From Steroidobacteraceae bacterium (GTDB lineage Bacteria; Pseudomonadota; Gammaproteobacteria; Steroidobacterales; Steroidobacteraceae), in NCBI GenBank assembly GCA_025451845.1, contig JANWJS010000001.1:1-64000 (forward strand): a stretch of DNA of 64,000 nucleotides, written 5' to 3'. The notes beneath the pieces are model-generated. The model was not told the origin of the DNA, made no database searches, and saw nothing but the letters and a program-made list of their open reading frames with translations. Position 1 is the first letter of the stretch. Every line of letters begins with the position of its first letter. Shown piece after piece: positions 48,753 through 56,994 of this stretch. The position numbers and the translations under genes are program-made.

Positions 48753-51700
48753 ATGTATCTCGACGCCATCCTCAATCCTCTGAACGAGGCGCAGCGCGCC
48801 GCAGTCTCGGCGCAGCTCGTCCCGGTGCTGGTGCTCGCGGGTGCGGGCAGCGGCAAGACCCGGGTGCTGACCCACCGCATCGCCTGGCTCATCCAGGCGG
48901 AGCATGCCTCGCCGTACTCGATCCTGGCGGTCACCTTCACCAACAAAGCGGCGGCCGAGATGCGCGGCCGGGTGGAGCAGATTCTCGGCACGCCGCCCGG
49001 CGTGCTCTGGATCGGGACATTTCACGGCGTGGCGCACCGGCTGCTGCGCCTGCACTGGCGTGAGGCGGGACTCGCACAGGGTTTCCAGATCCTCGACTCG
49101 GACGACCAGCAGCGCCTGGTGAAGCGGATCATCAAGGCCAATGACCTGGACGAGGCCCGTTGGGAGCCGCGCGAAGTGCAATGGTTCATCAACTCGAACA
49201 AGGACGAGGGCCGCCGGCCGAAGGACCTGAAGGCCGGCAACGATCCGACCCGCGCGCAGATGATCCGGCTCTACGGTCTCTACGAGGAGGCCTGCGCGCG
49301 CGCCGGTGTGGTCGATTTCGCGGAGCTGCTGTTGCGCGCTTACGAGCTCTGGCGCGACCACCCGGAGCTCCTCGCGCATTACCGCCAGCGCTTCCGGCAC
49401 GTGCTGGTGGATGAGTTCCAGGACACGAATGCGATCCAGTATTCCTGGATCAAGCTGCTCGTGGGCTCGGAGGGCCACCCATTCGTCGTCGGAGACGATG
49501 ATCAGTGCCTCGCCGCGGGTACGCTGGTTACGATGAGCGACGGGTCGCTGAAGGCAATCGAAGCGGTCGCAGCCGGGGAGCGAATCTTGTCGAGTTACGG
49601 TAGCGGCGACTTCAGGGCTGCCCTCGTGACGGAGAAATTCACCGCCCGCCGCCAGGGTAGGATGGTTTGCCTGCATCTTCGATCCGGACAGAAGGTCCGG
49701 AGCACGCCTGAGCATACGCACTTCGCCGGCTATCTCCTCGGCGAGACGCCGCAAACTTACTTCATGTACCTCATGCATAAGCGCGGCGTGGGCTACCGCG
49801 TGGGCACTTCTCAAGTCTATCCCAAAGGACAGACCCGACCGGTCGTAGGCTTCAAGCAGCGGGCGCTGCAAGAACATGCCGACGCAGCCTGGATCATCCG
49901 TACTCATATGAATGAGAACGATGCCCGGCTGGACGAGATGCTCACATCCTTGCGTTACGGCTTGCCGACCCTGCCGTTCGTTCCCCGCAAGGGGAAGACA
50001 CGTAACGGCTTGGTACACGACCCGGAGTACATCGAGCGAGTGTTTCGCTCAATCGACACCGAGAGTGCCGCGCAGCGCCTGCTCGAGGAGTCCGGCCTCG
50101 ATTCTCAGCGGCCTCATCATTGCCCACGTAGCCGCAATTCCTGTCGCCGCAACATCGTGATTACGCTGTGTGGTGACCATCGCGGAGCGAATCCGATGCA
50201 TTGCATCAGCATCATCGGTGTCGATGGCGCTGATCGTGCGGCGCTGGAAGAACTCGGCCTCACCGTGCGCTCTGCCAAGAACGGCAGTCGTAGCTGGCGA
50301 TTCGAGACCGTCCGGCGCGATTTTGTCGAGCTCATGGCGCTCGCCAGACAGATTCGCGACAAGCTGGGTGCTCGCTACGTGCTGCAGGGCCGCATTCTTG
50401 ACCGCTCATTGCCTTTTGTTCGGGCCATCGACGTTCGACCCGGCATGGTATTGGCAACACCGTCGGGAAGATTCGACGCCGTCGAGCATGTAGAGCATGA
50501 AGACCTCGACATAGAGGTTCATGACTTGAACGTCGCGCAAACGCACAATTACATCGCAAACGGGATCGTTACGCACAACTCGATCTACGGCTGGCGCGGA
50601 GCGCGGATCGGGAACGTTCGCGATTTCCAGCGCGATTTTCCGCGCCGCAAGATCTTCCGGCTGGAGCAGAACTACCGCTCCACCGTCGCGATCCTCGCCG
50701 CCGCCAACGCTCTGATCGCCAACAACTCCGGCCGTCTCGGCAAGACGCTGTGGACCAACGGCGAGCCGGGTCTGCCCCTCCAACTCTATGCGGCTTTCAA
50801 CGAGCGCGACGAGGCGGAGTTCGTCGCACGGCGCGTCGCCGACTACGTCGCCAGCGGCAACCGCCGCAGCGACATCGCGGTGCTCTACCGATCCAACTCT
50901 CAGTCGCGCGCGTTCGAGGAAGCCTTCATCGCCGGGCGCATTCCCTATAAAGTCTATGGCGGACTCAGGTTCTTCGAGCGCGCGGAAATCAAGGACTCGC
51001 TTGCCTATCTGCGGCTGCTGCTGAATCGCGACGACGATGCTGCCTACGAGCGGGTCGTGAATCTTCCCACCCGCGGCATCGGCGATCGGACCATCGAGAG
51101 CCTGCGCGACGAAGCGCGGGCCGCCGGCATCTCCCTGTGGAAGGCGGCCGGGGCGCGCAGTGAAGCGCAACAGGGCGGCAGGACCGCCAGCGCGCTGCGC
51201 GCTTTCCATGATCTCATCGACCGGCTGGCGCAGGAGACCGCGGGGCTTGCGCTGCATGAGCAGATCGATCACGTGCTCAAGGAGAGCGGGCTCATCGAGC
51301 ATCACGGCCGGGAAAAGTCAGGTCAGGATTCGGCGCGAGCCGAGGCCCGCGGCGAGCTGGCGCGCAACGAGGCCCGCGTCGAGAACCTGGCGGAGCTGGT
51401 GAGCGCCGCCCGCAGCTTCGCCGCCGAGAGCACCGACGGGGAGCTGCCGCCGCTCGAGTCTTTCCTGGCCCACGCAGCGCTCGAATCCGGCGAGCGCGAG
51501 AGCGATGCGGGGCAGGACAGCGTGCAGATGATGACGCTGCACATGGCGAAGGGCCTCGAATTCATGTACGTGTTCCTCTGCGGCATGGAGGAGGGCCTCT
51601 TCCCCCACAACCGCTGCATGTCGGACCTCGAGGCGCTCGAGGAGGAACGCCGCCTCTGCTACGTGGGCATGACCCGCGCCATGAAGCATCTCTATCTCAC

Positions 51701-52055
51701 CTATGCCGAGCAGCGCCGCCTGCACGGCATGGACACCCATCCCGCGCCCTCGCGTTTCATCAAAGAGGTGCCGCAGGACATCGTCGCGGAGGTCAGGCCG
51801 CGCTTGCAGGCCGCCCGCGCCACGGCCACCCGTGCGCGGCGCGAGCAGCCGGCGGCCCCGGTGATCAGGTTCCGGACCGAGGCGCCGCCGCCGCCGGGGA
51901 TGCGCCTCGGCGCCCGGGTGCGGCACGGCAAGTTCGGCGAAGGCGTGGTGTTGAATGTCGAGGGGAGCGGCCCGCATGCGCGGGTACAGGTCAACTTCGA
52001 GCAGCAGGGCACCAAGTGGCTGATGATGCAGTATGCCAACTTGGAGGCTCTTTAA
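48753..52055 (+). CDS. uvrD: DNA helicase II UvrD with an in-frame intein
   Basis: A 1100-residue precursor. Without the intein (residues 252-609) the helicase is 742 residues, close to E. coli UvrD. SF1A motifs: AGAGSGKT (29-36), TFTNKAAAEM, IGTFHG, DEFQDTN (220-226), the split motif GDDDQ/SIYGWRGA, RLEQNYRST, NLPTRGIG, TLHMAKGLEF and EERRLCYVGMTRA. It unwinds DNA in nucleotide excision and mismatch repair. A C-terminal domain with HGKFGEGVVLNVEG is the UvrD/PcrA RNA-polymerase-contact type. Activity should need intein removal, because the insertion splits motif III. Copy 3 of the repeat follows the stop by 2 bases. Confidence 0.95.
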   Translation: MYLDAILNPLNEAQRAAVSAQLVPVLVLAGAGSGKTRVLTHRIAWLIQAEHASPYSILAVTFTNKAAAEMRGRVEQILGTPPGVLWIGTFHGVAHRLLRLHWREAGLAQGFQILDSDDQQRLVKRIIKANDLDEARWEPREVQWFINSNKDEGRRPKDLKAGNDPTRAQMIRLYGLYEEACARAGVVDFAELLLRAYELWRDHPELLAHYRQRFRHVLVDEFQDTNAIQYSWIKLLVGSEGHPFVVGDDDQCLAAGTLVTMSDGSLKAIEAVAAGERILSSYGSGDFRAALVTEKFTARRQGRMVCLHLRSGQKVRSTPEHTHFAGYLLGETPQTYFMYLMHKRGVGYRVGTSQVYPKGQTRPVVGFKQRALQEHADAAWIIRTHMNENDARLDEMLTSLRYGLPTLPFVPRKGKTRNGLVHDPEYIERVFRSIDTESAAQRLLEESGLDSQRPHHCPRSRNSCRRNIVITLCGDHRGANPMHCISIIGVDGADRAALEELGLTVRSAKNGSRSWRFETVRRDFVELMALARQIRDKLGARYVLQGRILDRSLPFVRAIDVRPGMVLATPSGRFDAVEHVEHEDLDIEVHDLNVAQTHNYIANGIVTHNSIYGWRGARIGNVRDFQRDFPRRKIFRLEQNYRSTVAILAAANALIANNSGRLGKTLWTNGEPGLPLQLYAAFNERDEAEFVARRVADYVASGNRRSDIAVLYRSNSQSRAFEEAFIAGRIPYKVYGGLRFFERAEIKDSLAYLRLLLNRDDDAAYERVVNLPTRGIGDRTIESLRDEARAAGISLWKAAGARSEAQQGGRTASALRAFHDLIDRLAQETAGLALHEQIDHVLKESGLIEHHGREKSGQDSARAEARGELARNEARVENLAELVSAARSFAAESTDGELPPLESFLAHAALESGERESDAGQDSVQMMTLHMAKGLEFMYVFLCGMEEGLFPHNRCMSDLEALEEERRLCYVGMTRAMKHLYLTYAEQRRLHGMDTHPAPSRFIKEVPQDIVAEVRPRLQAARATATRARREQPAAPVIRFRTEAPPPPGMRLGARVRHGKFGEGVVLNVEGSGPHARVQVNFEQQGTKWLMMQYANLEAL
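49506..50579 (+). mobile_element. Intein in UvrD
   Basis: 358 residues (252-609 of the precursor) replace nothing but interrupt GDDDQ|SIYGWRGA. The block A start is CLAAGTLVTMSDGS with Cys1. Block B has STPEHTHF with the TxxH motif. The C-terminal block is VHDLNVAQTHNYIANGIVTHN (split here as VHDLNVAQTH and NYIANGIVTHN), ending in the penultimate His and terminal Asn, with Ser as +1 nucleophile. All splicing residues are therefore present. About 200 residues separate the blocks, longer than a mini-intein, but no clear LAGLIDADG endonuclease motif was recognised. The codon usage looks less GC-rich than in the helicase around it. Confidence 0.93.
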
Positions 52056-52057
52056 TG

Positions 52058-52163
52058 GCGCTGGATCGGGGCTCCTGCCCCGCCCAGCGCGTCGGCGGGC
52101 AAAAGCGCGGTTTTTGCCCACCGCCTCCGCCACCTTCGGCGGCGGGGCACGTCCCTGTGCCTG
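52058..52163 (+). repeat. Multi-hairpin interspersed repeat, copy 3
   Basis: The first stem reads GCGCTGG/CCAGCGC with inner CGGGGC/GCCCCG. Compared with copies 1 and 2 (CCGGGC/GCCCGG) both sides of one pair have changed, so pairing is preserved. The second stem is GGGCAAAA/TTTTGCCC, the third CCGCC/GGCGG, the fourth GGCAC/GTGCC. It fills the gap between uvrD and trkA. Confidence 0.85.
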
Positions 52164-52187
52164 GAAAGAGCTCGCTCTGATCGAATC

Positions 52188-53561
52188 ATGAAAATTCTCA
52201 TTCTCGGGGCCGGACAGGTCGGCCGTACCGTTGCCCGGCATCTTTCGCGGGAGGAAGCCAACGAGGTCACCGTCGTCGACTTCAACGAGGACGTGCTGCG
52301 CGACCTGCAGGACCGCCTCGACGTCCACACCGTCGTCGGCAATGCCGCCTACCCGCCGGTTCTCGAGGCAGCCGGTGCGGCCGAGGCGGAGATCATCGTC
52401 GCCCTGACCAACAGCGACGAAGTTAACATGATGGCGTGCCAGGTGGCGTTCACGCTGTTTCGCACGCCAACCAAGATCGCGCGCATCCGCTCGTCCGAGT
52501 ACACCCAACGGCCGCAGCTCTTCGGCGAGCAGGCGATTCCGGTCGACGTGTTCATCAGTCCGGAGCAGCTTGTCACGGAATACATCGAGCGGCTCATCCG
52601 CCATCCCGGCGCGCTGCAGGTGCTCGATTTTGCCGCGGGCAAGGTGCGCCTCGTGGGCGTGCGCGCCATCAGCGGCGGCCTGCTGGTCGGCCACTGTCTG
52701 CGGGAGCTGCCGGAGCACCTGGCCCGGATGGAGGTGCGGGTAGTCGCCATCTACCGCCGCGGCCGCAGCATCCCGCCGGACGGGGCGACGATCATCGAGG
52801 AAGGCGACGAGGTGTTCTTCCTGGCCGCGAGCGCTGACATCAAGCGGGTGATCGGGGAGCTGCGCAGGGAGAGCTCACGGGCGCGCCGGATCGTCATCGC
52901 GGGCGGCGGCAACATCGGTTATCGCCTGGCCCGGTCGCTGGAGAAGACGAGCCAGGTGAAGCTCATCGAGCGCGATACGCGGCGGGCGCGCAAGGTGTCG
53001 GAGCTGCTCGAGAACACCATCGTGCTCGCCGGCGACGCCGCGGACGAGGAGCTGCTGATCGAGGAAAACATCGACAGCACCGACGTGTTCGCCGCGCTCA
53101 CCAACTCCGAGGAGGCCAACATTCTTTCGGCGATGCTGGCCAAGCGGCTCGGCGCACACAAGGTGATGGCGCTGATCAACAAGCCGTCTTACGCCGACCT
53201 CATGGAAAGCGGCAACATCGACGTGGCCATCTCGCCCCAGAGCATCACCATCGGCTCGCTTCTCGCCCACGTGCGCCGCGGCGAAGTGGTGCGCGTGCAT
53301 TCCCTGCGCCGCGGAGCCGCCGAAGCCATCGAGGCGGTCGTACACGGCGATGAGCGCAGCTCGCGAGTAGTCGGCAGGACCGTGAGCGACATCCCGCTGC
53401 CGGAAGGCTCATCCATCGGCGCGGTGGTGCGCGGCGAGCAGGTGATCATGGCGCATCACGACACCTGCGTGCAGTCGGGCGATCACGTCATTCTCTTCCT
53501 CTCCGACCGCCGCCACATCGAAGCGGTCGAGCGTCTCTTCACGCGCGCGGCACGCCCGTGA
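52188..53561 (+). CDS. trkA: Trk potassium uptake regulatory protein TrkA
   Basis: A 457-residue peripheral protein with two tandem RCK units, each an NAD-binding Rossmann domain plus a TrkA-C domain. GAGQVGRTVA (7-16) and GGGNIGYRLA (second unit) are the dinucleotide motifs, each followed by an acid in DFNED and IERD. VVGNAA and LAGDAADEELL are also conserved. TrkA gates the TrkH/TrkG channel, encoded next. Confidence 0.95.
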   Translation: MKILILGAGQVGRTVARHLSREEANEVTVVDFNEDVLRDLQDRLDVHTVVGNAAYPPVLEAAGAAEAEIIVALTNSDEVNMMACQVAFTLFRTPTKIARIRSSEYTQRPQLFGEQAIPVDVFISPEQLVTEYIERLIRHPGALQVLDFAAGKVRLVGVRAISGGLLVGHCLRELPEHLARMEVRVVAIYRRGRSIPPDGATIIEEGDEVFFLAASADIKRVIGELRRESSRARRIVIAGGGNIGYRLARSLEKTSQVKLIERDTRRARKVSELLENTIVLAGDAADEELLIEENIDSTDVFAALTNSEEANILSAMLAKRLGAHKVMALINKPSYADLMESGNIDVAISPQSITIGSLLAHVRRGEVVRVHSLRRGAAEAIEAVVHGDERSSRVVGRTVSDIPLPEGSSIGAVVRGEQVIMAHHDTCVQSGDHVILFLSDRRHIEAVERLFTRAARP

Positions 53562-53614
53562 GCGCGGCGCGACATGCTATCGGAGACCTGATGCACCGAA
53601 CGCGGCCAGGCACA

Positions 53615-53691
53615 GCCGGCAAAAGTCGCGCCTTTTGCCGGCGGCAACGAAGCCACTGTCCGAAAAAGCGCCGGCAGGCGACTTTTTCCGG
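53615..53691 (+). repeat. Strong hairpins between trkA and trkH
   Basis: GCCGGCAAAAG (53615-53625) pairs perfectly with CTTTTGCCGGC (53632-53642) over a 6-base loop. CCGAAAAAG (53660-53668) pairs with CTTTTTCCGG (53682-53691) with one unpaired base. The first resembles the second hairpin of the repeat family, so it may be a diverged remnant. Neither is followed by a T-run. Confidence 0.55.
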
Positions 53692-53704
53692 TTGAGTAGC
53701 GCCG

Positions 53705-55159
53705 TTGCTCGGCATCGCGCACCTCCTCGGCATCATTCTCGCCGCCTTCGGGCTCGCCTATCTCCTGCCGATAGGATGCTCGCTCGCCACCGGCGATGGA
53801 CTCTGGGCGCGGTTCCTCCTCGCGGCGGCCATCACGGTCGCGGCCGGCCTGGTGCTCGCGGCGGCCACTTACCGGCACCGGCGGGAGCTCAAGGCGCGCG
53901 ACGGCTTCCTGCTGATGACGCTCGGATGGATTCTGCTCGCCGCCTCCGCCACGCTGCCGCTTCTTTTTGCGCTGCCCCAACTGACCTTTACCCGCGCGTT
54001 CTTCGAGACCATGTCGGGACTCACGACCACCGGCTCGACCGTGCTCGATGGGCTCGACTCGCTCGCACCTTCGATCAACTTCTGGCGTCACTCGCTCATC
54101 TGGCTCGGCGGCCTCGCGGTCATCGTCGTCGCAGTCGGGGTGATGCCGCTCCTCGGAGTGGGCGGCATGCAGCTGTCCAAGGCCGAGGCGCCCGGCCCGG
54201 TCAAAGACGAGAAGCTCGCGCCGCGCATCACGGAGACCGCCCGATCGCTGTGGGTGGTTTATGCCCTGCTCACGCTGAGCGGCGTTCTGGCGCTGCGCCT
54301 ATGCGGCATGACTTGGTTCGATGCGATCTGCCACGCTTTCTCCGCAGTCGCGCTCGGCGGGTTCTCCACTCACGACGCCAGCATCGGCTACTTCCACTCG
54401 GCGGCCATCGAGCTCGTGCTGATCGTCCTCATGCTGATCTCGGCACTCAACTTCGCGCGTCATTTCGCGGCGCTGCGGCGGCTGTCGCTGAAGCCGTACC
54501 GCCTCGATCCGGAGCTCAAAACGTCCGCCATTCTCCTTGCCGCCAGCGTAGTGTTCATCGCGGGGCTGCTGACGTGGCATGAAGTATTTCCAACCTTCGG
54601 CACCGCGCTGCGCTACGCGGCCTTCAACGTGGTGTCGCTTGCGACCACGACCGGCTGGGTCACGGTCGGTCCCACGGGGTTCACCACCTGGCCGGTGTTT
54701 GCGCCGATCTGGATGCTTTTCTTGTCCGGCATCGTCTGCAACACGGGATCGCCCGGCAGCGGGGTCAAGATGTTCCGTACGCTGGTCCTGGCGCGCCAGG
54801 CGGGGCGGGAGCTCAAGCTCCTCGTGCATCCCAGCGCCATGGCCCCGGTGCGCGTCGGCGGCCGGCCCGTACCGGAGCGCGCGGCCGATGCGGTGCTGGC
54901 GTTCATTTTCCTCTACTTCATGACGGTCTCGCTGCTCACCTTCGCGATGTTGCTCACGGGAATGAGCTTCGATTGGGCCTTCCGCGTAGTGGTCGCCTCC
55001 ATCAACAACACCGCGTTCGGCCTGCCCGGTCAGGGCGCCTGGAACCTGCATGGGCTCACGCAGCAGCAGACTTGGATCTGCACGGCGGCGATGCTTCTCG
55101 GGCGCCTGGAGATCTTCAGCGTGATCGTGTTGTTTACGCGGACGTACTGGCGGAAGTAG
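53705..55159 (+). CDS. trkH: Trk potassium uptake membrane subunit
   Basis: A 484-residue K+ translocating subunit with about ten or more helices and four pore loops. Pore signatures include MSGLTTTGSTVLDGLDSL, SAVALGGFSTHDASIGYF, LATTTGWVTVG and NNTAFGLPG. Members move K+ inward under control of TrkA. TTG 53705 starts the first helix (LGIAHLLGIILAAFGLAYL). It is 143 bases downstream of trkA and likely in the same transcript. Confidence 0.94.
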   Translation: MLGIAHLLGIILAAFGLAYLLPIGCSLATGDGLWARFLLAAAITVAAGLVLAAATYRHRRELKARDGFLLMTLGWILLAASATLPLLFALPQLTFTRAFFETMSGLTTTGSTVLDGLDSLAPSINFWRHSLIWLGGLAVIVVAVGVMPLLGVGGMQLSKAEAPGPVKDEKLAPRITETARSLWVVYALLTLSGVLALRLCGMTWFDAICHAFSAVALGGFSTHDASIGYFHSAAIELVLIVLMLISALNFARHFAALRRLSLKPYRLDPELKTSAILLAASVVFIAGLLTWHEVFPTFGTALRYAAFNVVSLATTTGWVTVGPTGFTTWPVFAPIWMLFLSGIVCNTGSPGSGVKMFRTLVLARQAGRELKLLVHPSAMAPVRVGGRPVPERAADAVLAFIFLYFMTVSLLTFAMLLTGMSFDWAFRVVVASINNTAFGLPGQGAWNLHGLTQQQTWICTAAMLLGRLEIFSVIVLFTRTYWRK

Positions 55160-55258
55160 CCCGGCGGCGGCGCGCGACGGCGCGTAGTGTCGCTTGGGCG
55201 CCGCAGAACAGGCCGTGCCGGGCCCAATACAGCGCCTGCGCCGCAGAGAGCTCGGACG

Positions 55259-55687
55259 TCAACTATGAATGTAGCTCTGCAGTTGCTCGATCGTCTGCTG
55301 CTGATCCTCGATGACCGCCTTCACGAGGTCGCCGATCGAGATCATGCCGACTATGCGCCCGCCCTCGATCACTGGCAGATGGCGGATGTGGTGCTCGGTC
55401 ATGAGGCGCATGCAGTCCTGCACCGAGTTGTCGGGTGAGACCGTGATGACCGAGGAGGTCATGATCTGCCGGACCGGCGTCTCGGCGGAAGAGCGGCCGA
55501 GCAGTACGACTTTGCGCGCGTAGTCGCGCTCGGAGACGATGCCGGAGAGTTCGGTGCCGCGCATCACGAGGAGCGCGCCGACGTGGCGGTCCGCCATCAT
55601 GCGGATTGCCTCGAGCACCGCGCACTCGGGCTCGACGCTGAAGAGGGCCCGACCTTTGCGATCGAGCAGGTGACGCACGAGTGTCAT
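55259..55687 (-). CDS. CBS-domain protein
   Basis: A 142-residue protein made of two CBS motifs (about 5-60 and 75-130): LDRKGRALFSVEPECAVLEAIRMMADRHVGALLVM and MTSSVITVSPDNSVQDCMRLMTEHHIRHLPVIEGGRIVGMISIGDLVK, each quoted only over part of its span. CBS pairs bind adenine nucleotides and act as sensors. No fused effector domain is present and the target is unknown. It converges on trkH. Only 48 bases separate it from the SIMPL gene, so the two may be co-transcribed. Confidence 0.86.
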   Translation of the reverse strand: MTLVRHLLDRKGRALFSVEPECAVLEAIRMMADRHVGALLVMRGTELSGIVSERDYARKVVLLGRSSAETPVRQIMTSSVITVSPDNSVQDCMRLMTEHHIRHLPVIEGGRIVGMISIGDLVKAVIEDQQQTIEQLQSYIHS

Positions 55688-55735
55688 GCTCTACCTCCGA
55701 CATTGCGGCACGCGCCGCTTCCGGTCGGAGACAGA

Positions 55736-56464
55736 CTAGCGCTTAGCGGGGGAGACTTCCACCATCAAGGTAACGGTGGCGTTGATATCCATCGTGCCGC
55801 CCTCGACGGGGGTCGCGGGCGCTGCGGCCGCCATTTCAACGGCGGCAGGCCTGAACTGTCGGTAGATCGGGAATACCGCCGGGCTCTGCTCACTCACCGA
55901 TAGCACCCGGACAATCTTGAGGCCGAGAGCGCCGGCGAGCGCATCGGCATCCTGTCGGGCGCGCAGAGCCGCCTCCCGCAGCGCCTCGGCTCGCGCAGCA
56001 TCCTCGTTGCGCAGGGTGAAGCGGATATCCTGAACGTTGTTCGAGCCTGCCTGCGTCGCGGCGTCGATCACTCGGCCGACGCTGCCCAGGTCATCCAGCC
56101 TGACCTCGACCACGTTGCTTGCGGTGTACCCCACGATCGAGGGCGTACGGCCATTCCTGGGATAGTTGTAGTTGGGGCTGATGGAGTATTCCGTGGTCGT
56201 GAGCTGCGTGCCCGAGGCCGCTGCCTTCTTCACGGCCGCGAGCACCGCCGAGAGGCGAGCGGCATTCTGCTGTGCGGCAGCTTCCGACCTCTGCGCCTGG
56301 GTCGTCACACCGATGTCGATGTAAACTCGGTCGGGGGTTTTGGACACCTTTGCCTGGCCAGTCACCTCGATGGTGGCCGGCCGTGCCGGCGGCGATCCCG
56401 GAAAAGGCTGGGCAATTGCCCACGAGGAAGCGGCAGTCAGCGCGACGGCGGCGAGCAGTCTCAT
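55736..56464 (-). CDS. Periplasmic SIMPL-domain (DUF541) protein
   Basis: A 242-residue exported protein. A signal peptide ends about residue 18 (AASSWAIA). The SIMPL fold follows: RPATIEVTGQAKVSKTPDRVYIDIG, YSISPNYNYP, GYTASNVVEVRLDDL, DARAEALREAALRARQDADALAGALG and a final beta strand TVTLMVEV. Members include bacterial BP26 and E. coli YggE, linked to oxidative stress; biochemical function is unclear. Confidence 0.88.
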   Translation of the reverse strand: MRLLAAVALTAASSWAIAQPFPGSPPARPATIEVTGQAKVSKTPDRVYIDIGVTTQAQRSEAAAQQNAARLSAVLAAVKKAAASGTQLTTTEYSISPNYNYPRNGRTPSIVGYTASNVVEVRLDDLGSVGRVIDAATQAGSNNVQDIRFTLRNEDAARAEALREAALRARQDADALAGALGLKIVRVLSVSEQSPAVFPIYRQFRPAAVEMAAAAPATPVEGGTMDINATVTLMVEVSPAKR

Positions 56465-56488
56465 GCAGACATTCTACCCGGCTGGATC

Positions 56489-56869
56489 GTGAAAATTGGA
56501 CGCAGCGTAACCCTCCCGGGTTCCCTTCGCGCGGCGCTCGCGGCCGCGTTGGGCGAGCCCGTTTGCCACGTCCGCATCATCGAGTATTCACTGTATGCCC
56601 GGCTGCACCACCGGGCCATCGCCACTACCCGGCGGCGGCACATTTACCTGCGCGGCTCCGCCGAGGAGTTCTTCGACGATCCGCGGCTCATGTTGCACGA
56701 GTACTATCATGTGCTGAAGCAGTGGGAGCCGGGCAATCTGACCCTCGCGCGTTACTGCCTGGAGTGGCTGCGCCACGGCTACCGGAACAACCGTTTCGAA
56801 GTCGAGGCGCGCGCTTTTGCCGACACGCATTCTGCTGCGCTGCGCGCAGGACTGACGTGGGCTGACTAG
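56489..56869 (+). CDS. Small HExxH putative metallopeptidase (DUF4157-like)
   Basis: A 126-residue soluble protein with the zinc motif H70-E-Y-Y-H74 in LMLHEYYHVLKQW and a later glutamate (E104 or E106 in NRFEVEARAFAD) that could be the third ligand. The pattern resembles compact gluzincin-like or DUF4157-type proteins. It has no signal peptide or membrane segment. GTG 56489 starts just after the divergent SIMPL gene. A CCGAGG/CCTCGG hairpin (56870-56886) follows its stop. The function is unknown and catalytic activity is unproven. Confidence 0.7.
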   Translation: MKIGRSVTLPGSLRAALAAALGEPVCHVRIIEYSLYARLHHRAIATTRRRHIYLRGSAEEFFDDPRLMLHEYYHVLKQWEPGNLTLARYCLEWLRHGYRNNRFEVEARAFADTHSAALRAGLTWAD

Positions 56870-56994
56870 CCGAGGATGACCCTCGGGGGCGGAGGCGGGC
56901 ACCGGCCGGACAGCGGCAATCCCCGGGATGAGGCATCGCCGGGACCGCCGATCCAGCCCTTGTTCGCGCGCCCGCGGCCTCTACAATATTCAGG

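Noticed and set aside
47625-50018. 797-codon minus-strand frame across the PerM-like gene and uvrD
   Set aside because: It spans two clearly coding genes and part of the intein on the other strand and shows no domain.
49506-50579. UvrD insert as a misassembly or ordinary domain insertion
   Set aside because: Both ends carry exact intein splicing residues, and removal restores the conserved motif GDDDQSIYGWRGA.
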